A DNA stretch of 30,659 bases from Christensenella sp. UBA6345. Its GTDB lineage: Bacteria > Bacillota > Clostridia > Christensenellales > UBA1242. Location of the stretch: contig DJSB01000009.1 of the NCBI GenBank assembly GCA_002437945.1, forward strand, positions 20,065 through 50,723, read 5' to 3'. Made by a program: the position numbers and the translations under genes. Below, piece by piece: positions 24,692-30,659 of the stretch (positions are counted from its first letter, which is position 1; each line of letters begins with the position of its first letter). The notes beneath the pieces are model-generated. The model was not told the DNA's origin and did not search any database. It saw only the letters and a list, made by a program, of their open reading frames with translations.

Positions 24692-24928
24692 TTGGCTCGT
24701 AGATATGTTGCGACTAAAAAAAAAGTTGCTTCTACAAAACAACTTTGCAAGAAAATTAACTCTGCCGATGATGTTTATTTGACTAGAACAAAAATTGCAG
24801 TTCGTGAAGTTAGAAGTGATAGAAAAGGTCGCATTTGTTCTGACACAACAAAATACTTTCCAAAGACAAGAGAAAACTTGTCTTGTGCTGGCAAGATGTT
24901 GGGTCGTATAAGAAATGGTAGATATTAA
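24692..24928 (+). CDS. Small basic protein, first gene of the island
   Basis: 78 residues, very rich in Lys and Arg, with three cysteines (Cys19, Cys49, Cys65) and no membrane segment. I recognise no family; the charge suggests nucleic-acid binding. The start is TTG with a strong AGGGGGTG site 6-10 bases upstream. It is followed after 42 bases by another basic gene with the same start type, so they form an operon. A minus-strand frame over the same region is a shadow. Confidence 0.65.
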   Translation: MARRYVATKKKVASTKQLCKKINSADDVYLTRTKIAVREVRSDRKGRICSDTTKYFPKTRENLSCAGKMLGRIRNGRY

Positions 24929-24970
24929 AAAACCAAAAATCACTAATTTAATTTATAAAGGAGAAGATAT

Positions 24971-25378
24971 TTGAAAAAGAAAAGGTTTATACCTTGGGGA
25001 CGAACTTTGACAACCAAAGATAACTTTTTGGGCAAACAAAAAACAAAGTCTTACAAAACAAGACCTGTTGTAGTGGTTGACACAAATAATGAAGATTTAG
25101 CAGTTGTCCCCTTATCTTCAAAGAAAGGTGCAAATAGAACTGAGTTGAAAGGTTATAGAAACCCTAGAACTAAACAAAAAACATATTATAAGCACTATTT
25201 AGAAATTGAAGATAATGAAGGTCGTCCAATTAGAGTTAATGAAAAGTTTAGAGAAAACCATAAAAATATGGATGTTTCGCATAAAGATGTTGAGTCTATT
25301 CGAGATACTATATTTAAAAAAGCAAAAACTAAACAATTCAATGTTAAACAATATGACAAATTTAAAAAGCGTAAGTGA
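24971..25378 (+). CDS. Basic protein with a possible PemK/MazF-like core
   Basis: 135 residues, Lys-rich at both ends. The middle reads KTRPVVVVDTNNEDLAVVPL then SSKK, which resembles the first strands of PemK/MazF-type proteins (RPxxVI...VxPLTS). KNMDVSHKDVESIRDTIFK near the end could be the family's last helix. No antitoxin-like partner is obvious unless it is the 78-residue protein upstream. The start is TTG with AAAGGAGA about 8 bases upstream. The fold assignment is a weak inference; a phage or mobile-element DNA-binding protein is another option. Confidence 0.6.
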   Translation: MKKKRFIPWGRTLTTKDNFLGKQKTKSYKTRPVVVVDTNNEDLAVVPLSSKKGANRTELKGYRNPRTKQKTYYKHYLEIEDNEGRPIRVNEKFRENHKNMDVSHKDVESIRDTIFKKAKTKQFNVKQYDKFKKRK

Positions 25379-25379
25379 A

Positions 25380-25408
25380 TAAAAAAAAAGAGCCATCCAT
25401 ACGGCTCT
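25380..25408 (-). terminator. Minus-strand terminator hairpin
   Basis: AGAGCC (25389-25394) pairs with GGCTCT (25403-25408). The plus-strand A9 on the left becomes a T9 tail on the minus strand. It points away from the MazF-like gene and could end the transcript of the minus-strand gene at 25769-26059. Confidence 0.55.
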
Positions 25409-25411
25409 GGT

Positions 25412-25466
25412 GCTTATAAACAAAAGTTATAAGCCTTACACAAATAATGTGTAGTTCATTAAGAAC
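25412..25466. other. Three more consecutive hairpins
   Basis: GCTTATAA/TTATAAGC (25412-25419 with 25427-25434), TACAC/GTGTA (25437-25441 with 25449-25453), GTTC/GAAC (25454-25457 with 25463-25466). With the terminator hairpin at 25389-25408 this makes four in 78 bases. The arrangement suits a folded RNA, a replication or packaging signal, or a recombination site. Confidence 0.55.
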
Positions 25467-25530
25467 AATTACATTATATATTATTCAAATATAAATGTCA
25501 ACCCTTTATGACAAACAAAATGGAGAAATT

Positions 25531-25785
25531 ATGAATGAGATAATTAAGATAGAAAATAAATACTATTTAGATATTGAAATTGATGAAAGCAAATTAGAAT
25601 ATGTTAAGAAAAAAGATATTTTGAAAACTGAATATCAAAGGATATATAGAATAAAAAAGTCTTTACTTAATAGTCCATTTGGAACTATGGAAGTAAGGCA
25701 CATTGATAAAAATATATTTTCATTCTATTATTTAGACAATAATAAAAAACTACATAGTTTTGTTAAGGTTATAAATATTCCTTGA
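25531..25785 (+). CDS. Small unknown protein
   Basis: 84 residues from the ATG at 25531, which has GGAGA 6 bases upstream; a longer in-frame start at 25495 lacks a ribosome site. The protein is charged (Lys, Asp, Glu) with predicted strands (YYLDIEID, FSFYYLD) and no membrane segment. I recognise no family. It converges on, and overlaps by 17 bases, the minus-strand gene that follows. The pair interrupts the two plus-strand gene groups of the island and may be an accessory cargo unit. Confidence 0.6.
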   Translation: MNEIIKIENKYYLDIEIDESKLEYVKKKDILKTEYQRIYRIKKSLLNSPFGTMEVRHIDKNIFSFYYLDNNKKLHSFVKVINIP

Positions 25786-26059
25786 TTTTCAATACTTTTC
25801 CTATTTCAATTCTTCTTGTTTCATTATTTTTTACTATACCGATATATTTAGGGTTATTCTTTAAAACAACGAAATAAAAATCTAGTAATTGTAATTGATT
25901 AGTAAGTTCTTTAATATCAAAAAATTGTTTTACTTCTTGAATATCAAGTAAAACAATATTAACAAAATCTTTATGTTTAGTGTTAGACATTTTGTATTTT
26001 GCAGTTATTGTTTTAGCAAAATGTTTTTCATCTTTCACTCTATTTGTTATATCAAACAT
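25769..26059 (-). CDS. Small unknown protein, convergent to the previous gene
   Basis: 96 residues from the ATG at 26057-26059, preceded by TTTTGGAAA. A farther in-frame ATG at 26086 lies upstream of the -10 box at 26078-26083 and is therefore unlikely. The protein is basic and hydrophilic: FVNIVLLDIQEVKQFFDIKELTNQLQLLDFYFVVLKNN looks like alternating strand and helix. No family is recognised. It has its own consensus-like promoter, so it is probably expressed separately from the rest of the island, as a cargo or regulatory gene would be. Confidence 0.6.
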   Translation of the reverse strand: MFDITNRVKDEKHFAKTITAKYKMSNTKHKDFVNIVLLDIQEVKQFFDIKELTNQLQLLDFYFVVLKNNPKYIGIVKNNETRRIEIGKVLKIKEYL

Positions 26060-26077
26060 AATATATTTCCAAAACAA

Positions 26078-26106
26078 ATTATACATTATAAATTGTATAA
26101 TTCCAA
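26078..26106 (-). promoter_or_regulatory. Promoter of the minus-strand island gene
   Basis: On the minus strand: TTGGAA (26106-26101), 17 bp, TATAAT (26083-26078). Transcription would start near 26071, about 12 bases before the chosen ATG. Confidence 0.65.
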
Positions 26107-26114
26107 CAAAAAAG

Positions 26115-26155
26115 TGTCGATGTCGTCACCAAATTGCATTTGGTGTTATTCGACA
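26115..26155. other. Double-stem hairpin upstream of the small-protein operon
   Basis: An outer stem TGTCGA/TCGACA (26115-26120 with 26150-26155) encloses a perfect 8-bp stem CACCAAAT-TGC-ATTTGGTG (26127-26145). It sits in the non-coding gap before the 104-residue gene and has no T tail, so it is not a terminator. A replication-nick or packaging hairpin is possible (inference). Confidence 0.6.
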
Positions 26156-26280
26156 AACAATTTAATAACAAAACTGTAAGTCCTATGAAAATAGTAGTAG
26201 GCATACAATTGGTAGTTTTAAAGCCAATTTATAAAGTAGATTAGCCAATATTAAATATATAAATTAAGGAGAATAAAAAA

Positions 26281-26595
26281 ATGGCAAATAATGTTAAAAG
26301 AATGATTAAAGAAGACGGTGTAGTTTTGGAAAAAATTTTCAAAGGAGCATTTGACACAAAGAAATTGTCTGACGGTCGTGTTATTGAGGCACAACCTGAT
26401 AGATACTTTCTAAAATGTGTTAGTGGCGAAGATTTTTCAAAAGATACTGGGTTTTTGAACTCAACAATCTTGGAATATAAAGTGGACAAACAAGTATTCG
26501 ATAAAGTTGTCGTATACTCCCCTGTTCTAGTAAAATATGAAATTACCAACTTTGGGCCAAAAGCAGTATCGGCAGAACTCAAAGAAAATAAATAA
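26281..26595 (+). CDS. Small soluble protein, candidate ssDNA-binding protein
   Basis: 104 residues with no signal or membrane segment. The C-terminal half alternates strands: TILEYKVDKQVFDKVVVYSPVLVKYEITNFGPKAVSAEL, which would suit a small OB-type fold. It faintly recalls the filamentous-phage helix-destabilising protein (gV of Ff phages has YPVLVKITLD). The ATG has AAGGAGAA 9 bases upstream. It leads a run of two tiny membrane proteins with 14-15 base gaps, the order seen for gV and coat genes in inoviruses. The assignment is inferred from context and weak similarity; unknown function is the safe call. Confidence 0.6.
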   Translation: MANNVKRMIKEDGVVLEKIFKGAFDTKKLSDGRVIEAQPDRYFLKCVSGEDFSKDTGFLNSTILEYKVDKQVFDKVVVYSPVLVKYEITNFGPKAVSAELKENK

Positions 26596-26609
26596 AAAGG
26601 AGAATAAAT

Positions 26610-26807
26610 TTGACAGTATTTCAAAAAGTTATGTTAGTGCTTTTAGGTATGGTATGTGCAGTTGCAATTTTCTGCCTAACAGTCGGTATTGGCTGTGCAG
26701 TAAACGGTGTAACTTTCGGGCAACAAATTGTTAATTGGTTTGGCACAGCAAAGCCCGCTGTTGATACTGGTGCAGAAGCACTTGCAATGATTAAACCAAT
26801 AATCTAA
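26610..26807 (+). CDS. Tiny single-membrane-segment protein, coat-like
   Basis: 65 residues. A short basic start (MTVFQK) is followed by one hydrophobic segment (about 7-33, with small residues and three cysteines) and a mildly amphipathic C-terminal part (34-65). It could be a signal peptide plus short mature peptide, or a membrane-spanning coat or pilin-like subunit. The start is TTG, 7 bases after AAGGAG; an internal ATG at 26631 lacks a ribosome site. A filamentous-phage coat protein is a context-based guess. Confidence 0.65.
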   Translation: MTVFQKVMLVLLGMVCAVAIFCLTVGIGCAVNGVTFGQQIVNWFGTAKPAVDTGAEALAMIKPII

Positions 26808-26822
26808 TAAAGGAATTGTTCT

Positions 26823-26981
26823 ATGAAAAAAATATTACTAATTATTTTAATAGTTGTTTTAGTAGTGTTGTTTGGGACATTTCCGTTGTCCATTCTATCT
26901 AAAATATTTCAATTTATCAGCACGGCTTTCGAATGGCTAGCAAAAATATTAAATGTTTTTGGGTGGAATGGAATTGTGTAA
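26823..26981 (+). CDS. 52-residue membrane peptide
   Basis: This short gene has AAAGGA 9 bases upstream of the ATG (26823) and a TAA at 26979-26981. Residues 4-19 are strongly hydrophobic (ILLIILIVVLVVLFG); residues 22-47 form a likely amphipathic helix (LSILSKIFQFISTAFEWLAK), ending in GWNGIV. It starts 15 bases after the 65-residue gene and is followed at once by a strong terminator. The size and shape suit a minor coat protein, a holin-like peptide or a small toxin; none can be shown. Confidence 0.65.
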   Translation: MKKILLIILIVVLVVLFGTFPLSILSKIFQFISTAFEWLAKILNVFGWNGIV

Positions 26982-26986
26982 TAAAC

Positions 26987-27023
26987 AAAAGCACTATCTA
27001 GGACAACCTATATAGTGCTTTTT
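26987..27023 (+). terminator. Strong terminator inside the island operon
   Basis: An 11-bp stem, AAAAGCACTAT (26987-26997) with ATAGTGCTTTT (27012-27022), with an inner AGG/CCT pair and a T5-A-T4 tail. It separates the three small genes from the larger anchored proteins, which have no clear promoter of their own. Confidence 0.85.
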
Positions 27024-27056
27024 ATTTTAATTAAAAATTTATATAAAGGAGAAAAT

Positions 27057-28340
27057 ATGAAAACATTAAAAGTTTTAGGTAACTGTTGTTTAGTTTTCCT
27101 TGCAGTAATTAGTGTTTGTATCTCTCTTGCATTTGGTTATTATCATTTTTTTGTTAAAGATGTAGTAGTTGGTGTTAATTATGTTGGCAACCAAGTTCCT
27201 ATTGATTTGGTAGAAAAAGCAGACAATTTAACAAGTGAGCAATTATCTGAATATGAAAATCGAGTGTTGTTTAATGTAAATTATTATTCAAACTCAAAGA
27301 ATAACGGTATTGAATTACAAGAGTTGCGATTAGATTATTTTACAGATAAATCACTTATGACAACGACTTGTCGCTCAACTGGTATGCAATACTTGGGAGA
27401 TTTTGTAACATACACTACTCGTGTTTGGACAAAAGACGAAGCAGATAATAAAGTTGTAAAAGATTTTTATTATTATGATACAACAAATATGATTTCTTGG
27501 TCTGGTGGTAATATAGCAACTCAATTAAATAGAAAACAACTTTTAACCATAAAAATTGATAATAAACCTTTTCAAATTCAATTAACTGGTCAGTATAGAA
27601 CTTGGCATTATAAATCAAAAACATTTATTGGTCGTTGGCTTGGCTTTGATAGTTATACAGATACATTTTATGATTATGGAGATGTATTCTATGATGTTAT
27701 GAAAGCCGTTAAATCAAATAGTGCTGGTTATGGAGATTACTATATCACTGTTGATTTATCTAAATATTTTACAGTTTACGAATATAACGGTAGCAAATTT
27801 GTAGAAGATACAACATCAGATGTAGTTAAAAACTATGCTGTTCTTAAATTCCATTATGACGAAAATGGTGCAAGAAATAGCACACAGTCAATGTTTGGAA
27901 TTATTGAATGTAATTCAAAATACGACATTGTAGAAGATAAAATTGATACAACTTACTGGCAAGAACGAATGTTATATACATTAAGCGAAAAAGACTTTAC
28001 TTATCGTTATAGTGATGTATATAAAGGTTATTTCGCTAGTCTTAATTTAGATATAAAGAAAATGTTTGCAGAAATGCCAAGAGCAAAAGTCAATATTTCT
28101 ATTGACTTACAATCACAATATTTGAAAGATAAAAAAATCAATATTGTTGGTTTTGATTACAATGGTTTTGAAGATTTTGAAATTGATACTTTATCAATTA
28201 CTGGAAACAGTCAAACTTTTTATTTGCTTGAAAAAGCATTGTATAACACCAATTTGAAAACACTTAAATATTCAAATGGTATTACATTCGATTTTGGCAC
28301 TAATGCCATAAATAATGAATATGTGGGGGTGGTTCTATGA
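27057..28340 (+). CDS. Membrane-anchored surface protein of unknown family
   Basis: 427 residues from the ATG at 27057 (AAAGGAG 7-8 bases upstream); a longer frame opens at 27015 inside the terminator and is not used. One hydrophobic segment (about 8-30) is followed by about 395 residues predicted outside the cell, rich in Tyr, Asp, Thr and beta strands, with no repeats or motif I know. Its last bases overlap the next gene (ATGA). The size, single anchor and order point to an envelope or virion-associated protein. Serine codons favour TCA/TCT, unlike host genes. Confidence 0.75.
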   Translation: MKTLKVLGNCCLVFLAVISVCISLAFGYYHFFVKDVVVGVNYVGNQVPIDLVEKADNLTSEQLSEYENRVLFNVNYYSNSKNNGIELQELRLDYFTDKSLMTTTCRSTGMQYLGDFVTYTTRVWTKDEADNKVVKDFYYYDTTNMISWSGGNIATQLNRKQLLTIKIDNKPFQIQLTGQYRTWHYKSKTFIGRWLGFDSYTDTFYDYGDVFYDVMKAVKSNSAGYGDYYITVDLSKYFTVYEYNGSKFVEDTTSDVVKNYAVLKFHYDENGARNSTQSMFGIIECNSKYDIVEDKIDTTYWQERMLYTLSEKDFTYRYSDVYKGYFASLNLDIKKMFAEMPRAKVNISIDLQSQYLKDKKINIVGFDYNGFEDFEIDTLSITGNSQTFYLLEKALYNTNLKTLKYSNGITFDFGTNAINNEYVGVVL

Positions 28341-28849
28341 AATGGTATTCATATATAATTTGCTTTGTTTTAATTATTGTTGGAACATTTTGTGGAATAC
28401 AACTTTTCAGAGAAATCAAAGCAGAAAGTTATGTAAATGGTTCAATAGATATTTCTAATAAGTTTAGCCAAGAGAGTTTTAGTTATTATAATACAAGTGT
28501 TGTCTTTTACCATGATTTGTATGACGATACCAACACTTACACTTTTGATAAAGAATTATTAAAAGTAAACGATTTTAACGGAACTGACAAGGAATATAAA
28601 ATTGTTATGAATGATTTTGTATTGACTAATTGTGATGTTAAGGCTGGCTCTATATATTCAGATGTTTTAATGGACTTTTACAATACTGACGGAGATATAG
28701 TTTGTTCAGCAACTATGCAAATGTCAATTAAATTTTTAAGCAGTAAAACACAACTAACATTTACTACAAAAGGTCAAACAAATGCTAGTTTCTTTGAGCA
28801 ATATTTCAAAGATAATGGTATTCGTTTACAAGTTATAGAAATTTTATAA
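28337..28849 (+). CDS. Membrane-anchored protein, coupled to the previous gene
   Basis: 170 residues. One hydrophobic segment at about 4-22 (SYIICFVLIIVGTFCGIQLF) is followed by a beta-rich extracytoplasmic domain (FSYYNTSVVFYHDLYD, YKIVMNDFVLTNC). The start ATG overlaps the stop of the 427-residue gene by 4 bases, and GGGGGTGG lies just upstream. No family is recognised. Same topology as its neighbours, so the three probably assemble at the same membrane or particle. Confidence 0.72.
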   Translation: MKWYSYIICFVLIIVGTFCGIQLFREIKAESYVNGSIDISNKFSQESFSYYNTSVVFYHDLYDDTNTYTFDKELLKVNDFNGTDKEYKIVMNDFVLTNCDVKAGSIYSDVLMDFYNTDGDIVCSATMQMSIKFLSSKTQLTFTTKGQTNASFFEQYFKDNGIRLQVIEIL

Positions 28850-28859
28850 AGGAGAAACT

Positions 28860-30659
28860 ATGGAAACAAAAAAAGTTTTAGGTATTATATTTAGTCTACT
28901 CTTTGTTGGTGCATTTGCTTTTGTTCTGTCTTGGGGAATTATAAACTTCAACAAGGTTAAAGACGGAATGTCTGGAACTGGTGTTTATACCAAAGAAGAC
29001 ATAAACAAATCATACGAAGACGGCTATAATACTGCTCTAACAGATAAAGAAGAATATACAAAACTTATTGCAAGTTATAGAGATACAATCACAACACTAA
29101 ATGATAATATCTCACAACTTAATTCACAAGTTACTATTCTTCAAAACAACAATAAAGATTATTCAAATCAAATAGACAAGTTAAATACACAAAAATCTAG
29201 TCTTGAAACACAAGTGGAAAATCTTACTACAATCAAATCAAGCAATGAAACTACTATTGCAAGTTTGAATAGTCAAATTACAGATTTACAAAAACAAGTT
29301 ACAAATCTTACAAATAGTGGCGAAGATAAAAGCGAACAAATCACAACTTTGAATAACCAAATTACAACATTACAAAACACTGTTTCACAACTACAAACTA
29401 CCAACGATATGAATGTTGCTACTATTAGAAGTTTGAATACGCAAATTGCTAATCTTAATACACAAATTAGTGACATGACTTTACAATCTCAAAATTCACA
29501 AAGTCAAATCAATGCTCTTAACAACAAAATTAGCGAACTACAAGCAAGTGTATCTTATTATGAAAGTTATATTGCTCAACTTGAAAATGGCGAACAAGTT
29601 GTTGCAACATTCGAGTATGACGGAAGTGTTTACAATATTCAAATCGTAAACAAAGGCTCTAAACTTGCTGTAACAAACCCTACAAGCACAACTTACAAAA
29701 TTTTCAATGGTTGGACAGTAAATGGCTCTGCTATTGATTTATCTACTTATACAATTACTACCAACACAAAAATTGTTGCAGATGTTACATACAAGTATGA
29801 TGTTAAATTCAAAGTTGATAACAATATTGTAGATAGTCAAATTATCACAAAAAATAATTGTGCTACACTTCCTACTAACCCAACAAAAGACGGTTACGAA
29901 TTTGACGGCTGGTCTTTGAATGGTGTTGATGTTATATCAGATATTACAACAAAACAAGTAACTGAAAATACAACTTATTTTGCAGTATTTACTAAACTTC
30001 ATAATGTAACATTTATGGTTAATGGTGAGATTTTAGAGATAAAACAAATTAGAAACGGTGAATATGTATCAAATATAAATAAAAGTTATGATTGGACATT
30101 AAACGGTAAAAATGTTGATTTTAATGAATATGCAATTTTTACCGATGTTACATTTGTATCTAATACGAAATTTAATGCCTTAGTAGAAAAAACTTGGAAT
30201 GGGTTTAATTATGTTTCAGGTAGGAAAATTTGGACAGATGGAGAAAATATTTATTATTCTAGTGGTAATGTACAATATATTTTAGACAAAGCAACTTCAA
30301 CTTGGAATAAAAAAACTTGGAATGGGTTAAATACTGTTTCTTGGGGTCCGAAAGTTTGGACAGATGGAGAAAATACTTATTATTCTTATGGTTGTAATCA
30401 ACAATATGTTTTAGACAAAGAAACTTCTACTTGGAATAAAAAAACTTGGAATGGGTTAGATGATATTATGGGTGAGAACGTTTGGACAGATGGAGAAAAT
30501 ACTTATTATTCTAGTGGTAATGAACAATATGTTTTAGACAAAGAAACTTCTACTTGGAATATAAAAATTTGGTATGGGTTAGATAATATTTTTGGTTGGT
30601 ATATCTGGACAGATGGAGAAAATATTTATTATTCTAATGATGAACTACAATATGTTTTA
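28860..30659 (+). CDS. Anchored coiled-coil adhesin with beta and Kelch-like repeats (open at window end)
   Basis: 600 codons without a stop up to the window end. The start ATG follows AAAGGAGAA by 3-8 bases and lies 10 bases after the previous gene. Residues about 6-26 are an N-terminal anchor (VLGIIFSLLFVGAFAFVLSW). Residues about 58-245 form a long coiled coil rich in Gln, Asn, Ser and Thr with LxxQI/LNxQI heptads. Residues about 248-440 hold three InlB B-repeat/Flg_new-like units (GYEFDGWSLNG, KIFNGWTVNG, KSYDWTLNG). From residue 445 come repeats of 41, 43 and 41 residues, each with TWNGL...WTDGENTYYS...YVLDKETSTWN, a Kelch-like pattern known from phage and surface proteins. A role in host or surface attachment is likely. 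Confidence 0.85.
   Translation, partial: METKKVLGIIFSLLFVGAFAFVLSWGIINFNKVKDGMSGTGVYTKEDINKSYEDGYNTALTDKEEYTKLIASYRDTITTLNDNISQLNSQVTILQNNNKDYSNQIDKLNTQKSSLETQVENLTTIKSSNETTIASLNSQITDLQKQVTNLTNSGEDKSEQITTLNNQITTLQNTVSQLQTTNDMNVATIRSLNTQIANLNTQISDMTLQSQNSQSQINALNNKISELQASVSYYESYIAQLENGEQVVATFEYDGSVYNIQIVNKGSKLAVTNPTSTTYKIFNGWTVNGSAIDLSTYTITTNTKIVADVTYKYDVKFKVDNNIVDSQIITKNNCATLPTNPTKDGYEFDGWSLNGVDVISDITTKQVTENTTYFAVFTKLHNVTFMVNGEILEIKQIRNGEYVSNINKSYDWTLNGKNVDFNEYAIFTDVTFVSNTKFNALVEKTWNGFNYVSGRKIWTDGENIYYSSGNVQYILDKATSTWNKKTWNGLNTVSWGPKVWTDGENTYYSYGCNQQYVLDKETSTWNKKTWNGLDDIMGENVWTDGENTYYSSGNEQYVLDKETSTWNIKIWYGLDNIFGWYIWTDGENIYYSNDELQYVL
30192..30659 (+). repeat. Tandem Kelch-like coding repeats
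   Basis: Repeat units start at 30192, 30315, 30444 and 30567 (123, 129 and 123 bases; the last is cut by the window). Core DNA words such as TGGACAGATGGAGAAAAT recur in each unit, so the copies are recent or under conversion. Confidence 0.9.

Noticed and set aside
26241..26624. 127-codon minus-strand frame over the 104-residue gene
   Set aside because: The plus-strand gene has AAGGAGAA and fits the operon; the minus frame has no start signals.
30192..30659. CRISPR array
   Set aside because: The repeats are in-frame coding units of 123-129 bases with conserved Kelch-like residues, not short repeats with unique spacers.

Overview
The window reads as the chromosome-partition and tRNA-modification neighbourhood that lies near the replication origin in Firmicutes. 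The host is probably an AT-rich, uncultured Clostridia-like bacterium. The evidence is gene order: rpmH-rnpA-yidD-yidC-jag-mnmE-mnmG, then rsmG, parA, parB, yyaC and ychF, which is close to the Bacillus subtilis order around spo0J, with noc missing. Three parS-type sites (TGTTTCACGTGAAACA, one with a single change) sit between rsmG and parA. Shine-Dalgarno sites are strong AGGAGG types, promoters often carry an extended -10 (TGATATAAT or TGATATACT), and TGA acts as a stop. YyaC belongs to a spore-former family, so the lineage may sporulate or have a sporulating ancestor. I cannot name the genus.

Layout. 1-284 holds a palindrome-ended repeat and a promoter; 285-1286 is a divergent GNAT-like protein. 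No dnaA and no DnaA boxes are seen. 1338-8262 is the ribosomal protein L34 / RNase P / YidD / YidC / Jag block, followed by mnmE, an inserted GNAT acetyltransferase, and mnmG. 8263-9008 is AT-rich and non-coding. 9009-9885 is a minus-strand stomatin-like (SPFH) gene whose well-supported start codon is one base out of frame. 10067-13621 is rsmG, the parS cluster, parA and parB. 13622-14608 is non-coding: two terminators, a very T-rich tract, two more copies of the repeat found at position 5, a 17-bp tandem repeat and three hairpins in a row. 14609-23874 carries cvpA (minus), yyaC, ftsH with a long charged tail, a small membrane-anchored protein, ychF with a small partner gene (minus), uppP and argS. 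23986-24474 is a DUF4870-like membrane protein (minus).

From about 24.6 kb to the right end the character changes. Genes are small and mostly unrecognised. Serine codons shift from AGT/AGC to TCA/TCT. There are dense hairpins, a series of single-membrane-segment proteins, and finally an open-ended protein of at least 600 residues with an N-terminal anchor, a long coiled coil, three InlB/Flg_new-like beta repeats and Kelch-like WTDGEN repeats. I read this as a mobile element. The order small soluble protein, two tiny membrane proteins, strong terminator, then larger anchored surface proteins resembles a filamentous-phage (inovirus-like) structural module. No replication protein, Zot-type ATPase or integrase is visible in the window, so this remains a hypothesis.
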